DNA of 64,000 bases, from contig VRVR01000005.1 in the NCBI GenBank assembly GCA_009859145.1, positions 62,001 through 126,000 of the forward strand, given 5' to 3'. The DNA comes from Andalucia godoyi (Eukaryota > Discoba > Jakobea > Jakobida > Andaluciidae). The notes under the pieces were generated by a model. It had not been told where the DNA came from. It saw only the letters and a program-made list of their open reading frames with translations, and made no database searches. Position numbers and translations under genes: made by a program. Below are positions 51,059 through 59,986 of this stretch, piece by piece (position 1 is the stretch's first letter; each line of letters begins with the position of its first letter).

Positions 51059-51685
51059 TCACAAACCGTCCGCGTCACTCTTCAATGGAACGCGTGCATT
51101 CTTGTCTAAATGAAAGAATATCCACGACGTGAGTTCCCGGAATCGATCGTCTTCCGATGCCACCGAAGAAAGCACAAACTCCTTCGAGACTCCCGCATGT
51201 TCGGTCTTTGCAACGTCCTGAAATGCTTCAAATGCCCGTTTTGCGTCGAGCTGATCCGAGTCAAGAGCATCTGTCTTTGTAAACACAATCACCATAGGAA
51301 CATTCCTGAGCTTGTCTTCCCCATTCCAAAGCCTCTGTGCGACATGCAGCTGCTCAGAAATCCTATCTGGCCGCGACACATCCACAACAAACAACACCAT
51401 ATGGCACGCATCGTAGTATGATTCCCACAGCGGACGAAGCGACGCGGCGCCTCCAACATCCCAAAACGTAAGCTCTGTTCCTCTGTGAAGCACACTCACC
51501 ATATCAAGACCCATGGTAGGCTTTGGAGGATCCTTCAGAAGATCCGGTTTTGGAAGGGCCTGATAAACACACCGGATTCTCTCCAGAATGCTCGACTTTC
51601 CAGCTCCATCAATCCCGATGCACAAAATCTTGTACTCTCTACTCGGCCACAGCCACTCTGAAAGCCCTGAGCAAAGTGAATACAT
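51059..51685 (-). CDS. ARFRP1/Arl3p-like small GTPase with altered catalytic loop
   Basis: ARFRP1 (yeast Arl3p) acts at the trans-Golgi and recruits ARL1 and golgins. The 208-residue frame starts at the ATG at 51685 and gives MYSLCSGLSEWLWPSREY, very like the ARFRP1 N terminus, which is not myristoylated. The P-loop is intact (GIDGAGKSS, residues 24-32), switch I has PTMGLD, and the helical part reads LWESYYDACHMVLFVVD as in ARFRP1. Two key places differ. The G3 loop reads WDVGGA with Ala80 where the family has the catalytic Gln, and G4 reads TKTD (136-139) instead of NKxD. It may bind nucleotide but hydrolyse poorly. The C-terminal tail is short and has no prenylation box. Confidence 0.82.
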   Translation of the reverse strand: MYSLCSGLSEWLWPSREYKILCIGIDGAGKSSILERIRCVYQALPKPDLLKDPPKPTMGLDMVSVLHRGTELTFWDVGGAASLRPLWESYYDACHMVLFVVDVSRPDRISEQLHVAQRLWNGEDKLRNVPMVIVFTKTDALDSDQLDAKRAFEAFQDVAKTEHAGVSKEFVLSSVASEDDRFRELTSWIFFHLDKNARVPLKSDADGL

Positions 51686-52381
51686 GACTCCTCCCCCAAT
51701 TCTAATACAAATACGATTGGATCTGTTCTTTTCCCGTTCTTCAGAATTCGCCCCACATCCAGCATAAGGAATTGAAGAACACAAAGAAGCACAAAGGAAA
51801 GGCTGCCACCGTCAAATAATAACACGTCATTGTCATACAAACGGAAGGAAGCATACATAATCAATACTGGCCGACACTAGCACGTTTGTTTCACAGGGAA
51901 TCCGTGCTTATGCACGCTCGGCCAGAATTCAGCTAGTGACAGAGGCTCTGCATTTTTGACACTCTTTAACGCAGCATCCGTAGCCATCTGTTCTATCATT
52001 CGTTGGTTCCACTTTTTTATTCAAATATGGATGTGAGTGCGCTGGGATGACGCATTGAGACCAGGGAAGAACTCGCGGGTGTGTCTGCATGTACTGCAGT
52101 TTTTTCGCCTTTTTTAATTTTAATTTTATAATCTTTTGTTTTTACTATTTTTCGTCTTTATTTATATATATGTTTATTTTTCAATTCTTTGTTTTGCTGA
52201 TTTGCTGAACAACAACAACACCAGTGTACGTACGCACGTCACCCATACACACAGACATACGCTCGTACAGACGAGTTGCATTGTACAAAGGAACCGGAAA
52301 AGGGAAGGGAGCATCATCATCATCATCAGCAGCAGCAGCAGAAGAAGAAGAAGAAGAAGAAGAAGAAGAAAAGGAAGAAAG
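51686..52381. other. Divergent 0.7-kb region between ARFRP1-like gene and FCF2
   Basis: It contains overlapping inverted repeats at 51867-51938 (see findings), AT-rich blocks (52095-52200) and a trinucleotide tract that forms the FCF2 leader. No protein gene is supported. Confidence 0.5.
52313..52380. repeat. (CAT)n-(CAG)n-(AAG)n microsatellites in the FCF2 5' leader
   Basis: Short CAT, CAG and AAG runs follow one another and end only one base before the FCF2 start codon. Together they make the purine-rich leader typical of this window. Confidence 0.9.
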
Positions 52382-53008
52382 ATGAGCGAGAGTGAATTGA
52401 CAGCGAGTGTTTCCGAAAGTGAGTTGAAGAGTGCTTTGAGGTATGCGCGAGGAGTGGTTCATCGGCTTGAGAAGCAGGCGACGCCGGAGATTTTGCCGAG
52501 GACAGTGATTTTGGAATCGTCGATTTCGAATTACACGACTGGAAAGCTGGTTTCTTCGACGCTGAAGAAGGCTGCCGAGGATCCATTGAGTGGGATTCGA
52601 CGAGGGCATGGGGCTGAACAGGACGTGCAGAAGAAGAAGCGATGTTGGCATGAAATGAACAGTGTGGAATTGACCCCGGAGCTCAAAAAGGATCTCTTGG
52701 CACTGCAGCTTCGAAGTTATACAGACCCGAAGAAAGTGGGCCAGAAGAGAGACGAGCTTGCGAAGAAGCTTCCTGATCAGTTCCAGATTGGAACTGTTGT
52801 GGACGATGCGTATGATCCGTTCAGAAGGCTGTCGAAAAGAGCGCGGGGTCAGTCGTTTGTCGATCAGTATGTGCAGGTGGATGATGTGAAGGAGTATGCC
52901 GGGAAGAAGTTCAAGGAGATCATGCAGGATCGGGCAAATACAAGAAAGAAGAGCGTTGCGAGAACTGCAAACGTCCAGAAACGGAAAGGCGGGTCGCATC
53001 GTAAGTAG
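52382..53008 (+). CDS. FCF2: Pre-rRNA processing protein Fcf2
   Basis: Fcf2 (the domain also ends vertebrate TdIF2/DNTTIP2) works in early 18S rRNA processing in the nucleolus. The 208-residue product has a helical, unconserved N terminus and a full Fcf2 domain from about residue 88: W-H-E-M, then ELTPELKKDLLALQLR, DPKK, FQIGTVVDDAYDPF, a Lys/Arg-rich RLSKRARG, SFVDQ, and YAGKKFKEIMQ. The final 30 residues are Lys/Arg-rich. The ATG at 52382 directly follows a purine-rich microsatellite; the frame upstream reaches only a TTG. The length fits yeast Fcf2 (217). Confidence 0.92.
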   Translation: MSESELTASVSESELKSALRYARGVVHRLEKQATPEILPRTVILESSISNYTTGKLVSSTLKKAAEDPLSGIRRGHGAEQDVQKKKRCWHEMNSVELTPELKKDLLALQLRSYTDPKKVGQKRDELAKKLPDQFQIGTVVDDAYDPFRRLSKRARGQSFVDQYVQVDDVKEYAGKKFKEIMQDRANTRKKSVARTANVQKRKGGSHRK

Positions 53009-53394
53009 CAGATTCCTCGCTTTTCTCGAGAAGTTGGAAGCTTCTTTGATTTGTTAATGATTATTTATGATGATTATTATTTTTGAAGGGTTTCATGGGT
53101 TTGTATCAGAAAAGATACTTAATGGGTACGTGTTGTCGTTCCTGTGCACGACCAGCTGGAAACTTTCCAGTGAACAAGTAGCACTCGGGGCAACAGAGCG
53201 GCTGCAAACGTGAACGAGGGAGTGGAGCAAGGCAGGAAAGGAAGCGGCGAAGCGAGGAGGCAATGGGTTCCATGCATGATGCGCAACGATAAACGAAAAC
53301 TGAATACGCTCGAAGTAGTACATGCAAACAGGCAGAATACGGCAGAATAGTGAAAGGAAACGCCAAAGACTGCAAAATAAAAATAAAAATAAAA

Positions 53395-53428
<34 letters not shown>

Positions 53429-53437
53429 TAAAAATTA
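53009..53437. other. Convergent 3' regions of FCF2 and the Cys-rich protein gene
   Basis: It includes (AAATA)n/(AAT)n repeats at 53377-53436 next to the minus-strand stop. Minus-strand frames at 53106-53375 show CASC and CCPEC pairs but have no ATG and no clear splice sites, so they are not called. Confidence 0.45.
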
Positions 53438-55387
53438 TCAGTAAGGCCGTCGACCGGCCATTAACGCACTCGGGATTTGGATGGGCATCGAAGTGGCATA
53501 GATGGACAGTCCTGGATTTTGCGACATGTCCGAAACATCCCAGTCTCCCGCATCCACAGATGCATCCTCGGTTGTCTTCGAGCGCGGAGCGTCATCGTCA
53601 TCGTCATCATCAGAAGTCGAATCGTCATTGTTGGATACACCGTCCACTTGCCACATCGCAGGTGGAGCATACGTCCGAGCGACATTGTCTGTGCGACCAG
53701 CAGGCCCCTGCTTCTTGCGAACAATCCTCAGCGGCGCAAGGCGGGGAATCGGAGGACCCGTCGTGCGCGCGGAAACATCTTGAGCAGCAACAGAAACCGT
53801 TTCAGGCTTGCTTGGTTGCTCTTGTTCCGCATCGGAAGCATTGCTCATGTCCAGCTTTCGTCGGGCCTTCTGAGCAGAGCCAGGCGAACTGGATGCAGCG
53901 GCTTCATCAAGACGCTGTGAGACATGTGTCTTGGGAACAGACTGCAATTCCGATTCACTGCTGTCGAGTGCAGAGAGATCCATTGTTCCATGGTGCGGCT
54001 GCTGCGTCCCCAACTTCCCAAGCAGGCCATCTTCATCACAATTGTCAAGGTCCAGAGAATCCAACATGACACGCTGCGATTTGGCCATCTTTCTGAGCCC
54101 CGCAGACTCTTGGGTAGACGGAAGTGCACCAGCGCCCAAAGCAGCCACAGCCGCTGCGGCTTCAAACAACGGCTTGGGAACCACGGCCGGTTCGGGAGTC
54201 GGTCCTTCTTTGGACGACAGTCTCTGTTGATTCTTGGAATTCGGCAGGCTGTTGTGACTACTCACAGTCTGCAACTCCTGCTTTTCTGCCTTGACCATCT
54301 TGTCCTTCTGCGAGGTCGACATTTCAACGGAATATGGAACTGTTGCAGTGGGAGGAGCCGAAGATTGGTAATACGCTGGTTTGACTTGCAACGGCGGCTG
54401 CGAATGATGCTGCGGATGAAATTGCTGCTGATGGATGAACGCAGTCGAAGAAGAATTTGTTTGCGACGTTGACAAGAGCGTCTCCGTCAGCAGTCCAGAT
54501 CCCCTTGTGGAAGTCCCAAAATCACCATGCTTGGGCAACGACGAAGGCTTTGACAAAGACGAGCTGGTAGATCCTATGCTACGTGCTATGTTCGCTCCGT
54601 GTTGCGATGCAGTTGCAGACGAGTCCTGTTGACCAGACCCTGTCAGCAAGCGTGCAGACTCTGCATCGTTGTGCTTCAATCTGAGAGAGACCAGCGCAGG
54701 ATGCAGCCCTTCGACACCGCAGACCTCCAAACTCTGTCGCCGAGTTGTCTCCAAAAACTCATTCAAGTCCACCGCACCACCTCCACTCGCGCCTTTCTTC
54801 GAAGGGGACAAGCTGGTCTTCTCTGACTTTAATCTGCATATCTCATTGTACAAGGAATCCCGCTCCTTGACACACTTCTGCTCCAAAACCAAGTACTTTG
54901 CCTTTTCCATCTGCTCAAAAGCCTTGATTCTCGCAACCATGTATGACTTTTCTTTCTCCAGAGCCTCGTCCAACTGTTTCTGCAGCGCAATCTGCACCGT
55001 CTTGTCCTCGAGCTGACGGCAGTTCAGCGCACCTTGCAGCGCAGGATCGCACGCGTTCATCAGAATGTGAAACACGGAGGAATATACGGGAGAAGCACTG
55101 AGCTCGTGCAGAGAGTCCCGCGAGATTCTAAGCGATCCATCGACGTAGTAAGTGTTGTCTTCCTTCAGTGTGCAGCACAGAGTTGTTCTGCAATGCAAGC
55201 AATGGAACACTCGAAACTCCGGGGTGAAAAACACGGAAAGCAAATCGCAGTGTGCAGCTTTGAATCCCATCAAATGAAGAGGCCCCGACACAGTCCGGCC
55301 AGGAAACGGAGTGTCTGCAAGCTCAACCGACGCATACGAAGAAAGCTGAATGCTGAGGTTCAAACATCTGCACGTAAACAAACTCAT
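53438..55387 (-). CDS. Unrecognised 649-residue protein: Cys-containing N-terminal domain, coiled coil, long disordered tail
   Basis: The single exon starts at the ATG at 55387. Residues 1-110 hold CRC near the start and FHCLHC plus CC near 62-72, which could bind a metal ion, in a beta-rich domain. A coiled coil follows (about 130-200, with LEKEKSYMVARIKAFEQMEKAKYL-type heptads). The rest is Ser/Gln/Pro-rich and disordered with an Asp run (DDDDDDD near residue 610). The last 20 residues contain YATSMPIQIP, a motif-like end that stands out from the disordered tail. No family is recognised; the layout suggests an adaptor or signalling scaffold. It is divergent from the SENP8-like gene. Confidence 0.75.
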   Translation of the reverse strand: MSLFTCRCLNLSIQLSSYASVELADTPFPGRTVSGPLHLMGFKAAHCDLLSVFFTPEFRVFHCLHCRTTLCCTLKEDNTYYVDGSLRISRDSLHELSASPVYSSVFHILMNACDPALQGALNCRQLEDKTVQIALQKQLDEALEKEKSYMVARIKAFEQMEKAKYLVLEQKCVKERDSLYNEICRLKSEKTSLSPSKKGASGGGAVDLNEFLETTRRQSLEVCGVEGLHPALVSLRLKHNDAESARLLTGSGQQDSSATASQHGANIARSIGSTSSSLSKPSSLPKHGDFGTSTRGSGLLTETLLSTSQTNSSSTAFIHQQQFHPQHHSQPPLQVKPAYYQSSAPPTATVPYSVEMSTSQKDKMVKAEKQELQTVSSHNSLPNSKNQQRLSSKEGPTPEPAVVPKPLFEAAAAVAALGAGALPSTQESAGLRKMAKSQRVMLDSLDLDNCDEDGLLGKLGTQQPHHGTMDLSALDSSESELQSVPKTHVSQRLDEAAASSSPGSAQKARRKLDMSNASDAEQEQPSKPETVSVAAQDVSARTTGPPIPRLAPLRIVRKKQGPAGRTDNVARTYAPPAMWQVDGVSNNDDSTSDDDDDDDAPRSKTTEDASVDAGDWDVSDMSQNPGLSIYATSMPIQIPSALMAGRRPY

Positions 55388-55463
55388 TCATCCAGACTCG
55401 CCACCCAAAGCCGGACCCGAGCACACAAACGAACGAATACGACTCTTCAACAACACCAACACC

Positions 55464-55513
55464 CAACAACAACAACAACAGCAGCAGCAGCAGCAGCAGC
55501 AACAAACAAGAAG
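55464..55513. repeat. (CAA)n-(CAG)n microsatellite
   Basis: CAA triplets pass into CAG triplets and continue as AAC/AAG. The tract lies in the 5' leader or promoter of the minus-strand Cys-rich protein gene. Confidence 0.92.
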
Positions 55514-55550
55514 AAGAAAAACTGAAAAAAGGAATTACAAAGCAAAACAG

Positions 55551-55553
55551 GAT

Positions 55554-55619
<66 letters not shown>
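55551..55619. repeat. (TAC)n microsatellite
   Basis: A nearly perfect run of about 23 TAC (ACT) triplets, the longest pure trinucleotide array in the window. It is non-coding and lies in a divergent promoter. Confidence 0.97.
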
Positions 55620-55998
55620 AAAGGAAGAGATCGGTTGAAAAAGAAGAGAACAACGTATATTTTTATCATGCAACAAAAACACGATCAAAAGGTTTGCGAT
55701 AAAACCCCAACAACAGCATAGGAAATTACAGGGACACTTCCACCAAAGCAATGGTAGTGGTGACATTTGGGGAACACAAATAAACAAAACAAAACCAAAA
55801 CCAAAAAATGGTCCGACAAGAAGGGTTGTGGAATCACTTGATGCATCGTCTTTTCCTTTTTTAAAAATATAATATAGACATATTATCTCCTCGGGGGATT
55901 TGCTAAGCAGTGAATCGTTGGGCTGGGTTGCGCAATGGGCGTGTTTTTGGCAGCTGGCAGGGTGCGGTCGTGCGGTAGTTTGGGAGTTCGAGAAGGGA

Positions 55999-56667
55999 AT
56001 GCCAAAGTTGAATTCGACGACGAGAATCTTGCGGTATCATGGAGCATCACTCCGAGCGTCGGATCGAGGAATCTTGGAATCGGCGACTGCGTGGTTCAAT
56101 GACCGAGTACTGGCATTTGGTCTGGAAGCTATTGCGCACGCATCGCCTATTGCTCCGTACGCGGAGAGCATTGCATTTCTGGAACCATCTGCTTCCTTCA
56201 TGTTTTCTTTTCTGGATTGTGAGTCCGTCAAGCTGCAGATCTCCCCTTTGAATCTTGGTGACATGAGCTTTGTCATTGTCCCAGTCAACGACAATGAAGA
56301 CTTGGAGCTTGCGAATGGTGGCTCGCATTGGTCTTTGCTTGCTCTGAACTGCAAAACTCACACGTTCTCGTACTTTGACTCTGGGTATGGGACCACAAAC
56401 GAAAGAATTGCACGTTCTCTCGCTCGGGTACTGCATACCATACTGTTTCAGAATGACGCAGGACCGTCAGTCCAGTTTGTTGTGTGTGACGACTGTGCGA
56501 AACAGGAAAATAGCTTTGATTGCGGATTGCATCTCATCAACAATGCTCTGGCGTATCTGGCGAATGAATGCAGCCTGGCTGCAATCGCACCATCCGCTAG
56601 GTTCACGAGGAAATCCTTGCTGCAGATACTCGACGATCAGGCAGAACTGGTGCTTTTAGAAGAATGA
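55999..56667 (+). CDS. SENP8: NEDD8-specific cysteine protease (SENP8/DEN1-like, C48 family)
   Basis: SENP8/DEN1 trims NEDD8 precursor and removes NEDD8 from conjugates. The 222-residue product (human 212) starts at the ATG at 55999; the upstream frame begins with TTG only. The Ulp1-fold catalytic set is complete: His110 in GGSHWSLL, Asp127 in YFDSG, oxyanion Gln169 in KQEN and Cys175 in DCGLH. The substrate-site WFND (32-35) matches the family's WLND, and SFVIVPVND matches the VFLAIND strand before the histidine. The compact size with no N-terminal extension favours SENP8 over SUMO-specific Ulp proteins, though a SUMO or Atg8-type substrate cannot be excluded. Confidence 0.88.
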   Translation: MPKLNSTTRILRYHGASLRASDRGILESATAWFNDRVLAFGLEAIAHASPIAPYAESIAFLEPSASFMFSFLDCESVKLQISPLNLGDMSFVIVPVNDNEDLELANGGSHWSLLALNCKTHTFSYFDSGYGTTNERIARSLARVLHTILFQNDAGPSVQFVVCDDCAKQENSFDCGLHLINNALAYLANECSLAAIAPSARFTRKSLLQILDDQAELVLLEE

Positions 56668-56956
56668 CTGTCGTTCTGTTTTGCATGGTGTCACGTGGCT
56701 TCACTGCATCTTTAATGCTTGCTTCCGGGTGCGCGTTCGGGCAGAGGTCGGATGTCGCAGTGGTCTCGATTGGTCGAAATGCAGCAGGGAGACATTCGCG
56801 GCTTCTCTATCGAAACTTTGCCCCAGCCTCAAAGCGGCAGTAAGTGGTTGCAGGATAAAGAGGTGCGGGGGCGAGGTTTAGATTATTATTTTTGTTTTTT
56901 AATACTCGCGGACTGGAGCGTGAGCACCGGAGGGTGGAGATGGGTGAGATGTCTCG

Positions 56957-57799
56957 TTAATAAGTAGGTTCTTCGATGACTGGTCGGTTCATCATCTGCT
57001 CTTGCTTGAGATGTCCGGCTCGTGGAATGATTTCTGCCGCCTTGTTGATGAACATGTTCTTCATTTCCATTGCCATTTTCCTATTGTTTTCGTCGTCTAA
57101 AAAGTTCTTGACGCGAGGAATAAGCGGGAGAGAAAAGAGGAATGCCGTGAAGAAGAAGGACATTGCAAAGAACGAAAACGCGTTCAGGACATAGGAAAGC
57201 ATCCAGACGATGCCCAAGAATTTGGCAGAAGCCTTCACATCCTTGACCATCACAACATTGACGACATTCTCGGCTGCGGCGGATAAGACATCAAGGATTC
57301 CGTTCGCAAGCAGTCCTGCATCTTCCTTGGAAACGATCTTTCGGATCGAAAATTGCTCTGCAGAAAGCGTCCGTTTCGTGATCTTGAAGTACACAGCAGA
57401 GATTGCAGAACCCCAGAATAGCATCGATGTCAGCAGCGAAGCCAGCGTCCAGTCATACAGTGCAAGAGTATAGAAGACCGACATGCAAAGTGCAAATGCT
57501 TTCCCGCTCTTTGACTTGTTTCTCCAATGGAACACATCGCGCAGCTCAACCAGCAATGGGTGCAAGACATCACGAGCACTTCGATCTTTCTGCTCCAGCG
57601 ACAACAAGGGCGCGGAAATCGGGGACTTCGCCGCCACCATTGCTGGAGGAGAAGCCATCCCAACTGTAGCAGCAGTTGCGCGTTTGAAGAGCAATTGCTG
57701 GCCGTTGTTGCTGTTATTATTGTTCAGTCCTCCCACATAAGCTGGAACTTGCACACTCGAACGAGGCGCGATGTTTTCCTTTAGAATTCCACGATCCAT
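56957..57799 (-). CDS. Reticulon-homology domain protein
   Basis: Reticulons bend ER membranes into tubules. The 280-residue product starts at the ATG at 57799. Its first 75 residues are disordered (Asn/Ser/Ala/Pro). The reticulon domain begins with LHPLLVELRDVFHWRNKSKSG, where W-R-N-K-S matches the family's W-R-x-P-x-x-S. It has two long hydrophobic hairpins (about residues 103-140 and 204-238) separated by an approximately 65-residue hydrophilic loop, as in the family. The C-terminal tail is amphipathic (RKMAMEMKNMFINKAAEIIP), also typical. The final residues EEPTY carry no ER-retrieval lysine pair. It is convergent with the SENP8-like gene and divergent from NDOR1. Confidence 0.82.
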   Translation of the reverse strand: MDRGILKENIAPRSSVQVPAYVGGLNNNNSNNGQQLLFKRATAATVGMASPPAMVAAKSPISAPLLSLEQKDRSARDVLHPLLVELRDVFHWRNKSKSGKAFALCMSVFYTLALYDWTLASLLTSMLFWGSAISAVYFKITKRTLSAEQFSIRKIVSKEDAGLLANGILDVLSAAAENVVNVVMVKDVKASAKFLGIVWMLSYVLNAFSFFAMSFFFTAFLFSLPLIPRVKNFLDDENNRKMAMEMKNMFINKAAEIIPRAGHLKQEQMMNRPVIEEPTY

Positions 57800-58109
57800 T
57801 GTTCCTATTCTTGTTTTTCTTATAAAGGACAAAAACGGGAAAATTAAAAATTAAAGAAAAAGAAAGAGCTGTGGTTTTTTTTTTTTTGTTGGTATTTTTC
57901 AACGTGCAGTACGGAAAAAAGGACCGTTAATTTTTTAATTAAAAAAAAAATGCAAAACCGGAGCGATGGTTCTACAGTCAGTGACAGTCGATGTCCGGAA
58001 AACCCGAAGTGTACCATAAATAAACTAGAGTGGGTTTGGGGTTTGCTTCTTCTCAGCTCACTCATTTTTTCTTTCAACACAAAACGAGAGGGAGGGAAGG
58101 GAGAAGGAA
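57800..58109. other. Divergent promoter between reticulon and NDOR1 genes
   Basis: Holds A/T homopolymer runs (57885-57895, 57940-57950), a TTTAATTTTTTAATTAA block and, on the NDOR1 side, a TTTTTTCTTTCAAC pyrimidine stretch followed by a purine leader (GAGAGGGAGGGAAGGG). No gene is seen. Confidence 0.5.
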
Positions 58110-59858
58110 ATGTCGAATCGTAGGGTATCGATTTTGTTTGGGACGCAGACTGGGTGTTCTGAAGAAGTAGCGTACCAGCTTGCGCGGGATGCAGAGCGCC
58201 GGCATTTTTCAACGAATGTGTCTTCGATGAATGATTTTCCGTTTTCGGCGCTTGTTACAGAGTCGCTTATTGTATTTGTGTGTTCCACGACAGGTCAGGG
58301 CGACACGCCTTCCTCCATGAAGGAGTTTTGGCGATTGCTACTTCGAAAGTCTATTCCGCTGGATTTCCTGAAGAATGTGAATGTTGCGGTCTTTGGTTTG
58401 GGAGATTCTTCGTATGCAAAGTTCAATGCTGTGGCGCGGAGATTGGAGCGACGGTTGCTGCAAGTTGGGGCTTGTGTAATTGCAAGAGTTGGGCTCGGCG
58501 ATGACCAGCACCCTCTCGGCGTTGACGGGGACCTGGCGCCTTGGAGAAATGAGCTGTGGAGTGCGGTCGATGCGATATATCCGCTTCCTGCTGGTTTTTC
58601 TGCAATTTCAGATAATGATCTGCTTCCTGTTCGATTGGGCGTGAGCGTTCAGAAAGGTGCGCATGCTGCCGTCGGCGATGGAGAAGAACCTCGCAGCAGA
58701 ACGGAGAGGACGAGGACGCAGCGTGATTCGACGCTCTGTTCACTCATTTCCAATGACAGGATGACGTCTGGAGACCATTTTCAGGATGTACGATGGATCA
58801 AGCTTGATATTTCAGAATCTGGACTCTCGTTTGAGCCGGGAGACGCGGTTGCAGTAATGCCGCAGAATTTCAAGGATGATGTGGACCGGCTCATGAAGTT
58901 GTTCGATCTGCACAGCTCGGATTGCTTGCTGATCGAGCAGTTTTCCAAGAGTCCAATCCCAGCGCGTGAAGTCTTCTCTTCGTGGCTTGACATCTGCGGG
59001 ACCCCGGCGAGGTACTTCTTCAGCGTCCTTTCGCACTTTACATTGGATGAACTGCAACGGGATCGGCTGCAGTATTTTGGCTCGGCAGAAGGAAACGACG
59101 ATTTCTATCGCTATTCTCGGAAAGAAAGACGAACGTATGTCGAGGTGTTGGAGGATTTTCCAACCGTCAAGCTTCCTCTCGAGCGTTTTGTCGACCTTGT
59201 GCCACGGCTTCGCCCGCGGTACTTTTCCATTGCCTCTGCGCAGGCATCGCAGCCACACATTATGGATCTCGCCGTCGCGGTCGTCCAGTACAAAACCCCG
59301 TACAAACGCAGCCGAAGGGGACTGTGCTCCACGTTTTTGGCCACATTGACTGCAGGCGAGCAGATTGAGGTCTGGATCGAGAAAGGGACGGTTGCCATGC
59401 CGCCGTCTCACGACACTCCGTTGCTAATGGTGGGCCCGGGTACCGGCTGTGCTCCTTTTCGTGCGTTTTCCCAAGCACGGACAGTGGCAAAGGGCTCCTG
59501 TGCCAATATGTGCTTTTATTTTGGCTGTCGAAACAAGCACTCCGACTATTTGTTTGGGTCTGAGTGGGAGTCCTTTGGGTTTGGGCACTTCCGTGTTGCC
59601 TTCTCTCGCGACCAAGAGAGCAAGGTTTACGTGCAGCATTTGATCGAAAGAGACGTGCAGTACATTGCCAATCTGATTCTTGACCAAGGTGCGTACATCT
59701 ACATTGCAGGAAACTCAAAGAACATGCCTGAAGCAGTTCAATCCGCAATCGTGGAGTGCTTGGTCGGATCTGGAAAGGTTCCAAGTCTGGAAGTGGGGCA
59801 GAAGCTGCTGCGACAAATGGAGCTGCAGAAGCGATTCTTGATGGAAACGTGGTCCTAA
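58110..59858 (+). CDS. NDOR1: NADPH-dependent diflavin reductase (NDOR1/Tah18)
   Basis: NDOR1/Tah18 passes electrons from NADPH via FAD and FMN to the Fe-S protein CIAPIN1/Dre2 in cytosolic Fe-S cluster assembly. The 582-residue single exon has the diflavin order. A flavodoxin domain comes first (about 5-150: FGTQTGCSEEVA, CSTTGQGDTPSSM, FGLGDSSYAKFNAVA), and a connecting domain follows. The FAD domain has RPRYFSIAS near residue 367. The NADPH domain has GPGTGCAPFRAF near residue 442, the YFGCRN segment and the terminal YIAGNSKNMP. It ends METWS with the aromatic residue that stacks on the flavin in the family. The length is close to human NDOR1 (597). There is no membrane anchor, which separates it from cytochrome P450 reductase. 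Confidence 0.95.
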   Translation: MSNRRVSILFGTQTGCSEEVAYQLARDAERRHFSTNVSSMNDFPFSALVTESLIVFVCSTTGQGDTPSSMKEFWRLLLRKSIPLDFLKNVNVAVFGLGDSSYAKFNAVARRLERRLLQVGACVIARVGLGDDQHPLGVDGDLAPWRNELWSAVDAIYPLPAGFSAISDNDLLPVRLGVSVQKGAHAAVGDGEEPRSRTERTRTQRDSTLCSLISNDRMTSGDHFQDVRWIKLDISESGLSFEPGDAVAVMPQNFKDDVDRLMKLFDLHSSDCLLIEQFSKSPIPAREVFSSWLDICGTPARYFFSVLSHFTLDELQRDRLQYFGSAEGNDDFYRYSRKERRTYVEVLEDFPTVKLPLERFVDLVPRLRPRYFSIASAQASQPHIMDLAVAVVQYKTPYKRSRRGLCSTFLATLTAGEQIEVWIEKGTVAMPPSHDTPLLMVGPGTGCAPFRAFSQARTVAKGSCANMCFYFGCRNKHSDYLFGSEWESFGFGHFRVAFSRDQESKVYVQHLIERDVQYIANLILDQGAYIYIAGNSKNMPEAVQSAIVECLVGSGKVPSLEVGQKLLRQMELQKRFLMETWS

Positions 59859-59986
59859 ATTCTGAAGGCCCGGAGACCCAAGCAACACGTCTGTTTGCAT
59901 CAAAAATACTGCAGCACTGGGAAGCTGTGCCAATGGTCCGTTTTATGTGCCTTTTTTTTTTTTTGTATGCATTGATGAACAGAGTA

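Larger units (their letters stand above)
55388..55998. other. Divergent microsatellite-rich promoter region
   Basis: It contains a CAA/CAG tract and a long TAC tract, then an AAAACC/AAAACA-rich stretch (55780-55808) and an AT-rich block before the SENP8-like gene. No gene is supported. Confidence 0.5.

Noticed and set aside
53106-53375. Minus-strand frame with CASC and CCPEC pairs like a zinc ribbon
   Set aside because: It has no ATG, no GTATG-type splice sites, and a second frame over the same bases looks equally open.
56752-56967. 71-residue plus-strand ATG frame after the SENP8-like gene
   Set aside because: It overlaps the end of the reticulon gene, becomes Trp/Tyr-rich in AT-rich sequence and has no supporting motif.
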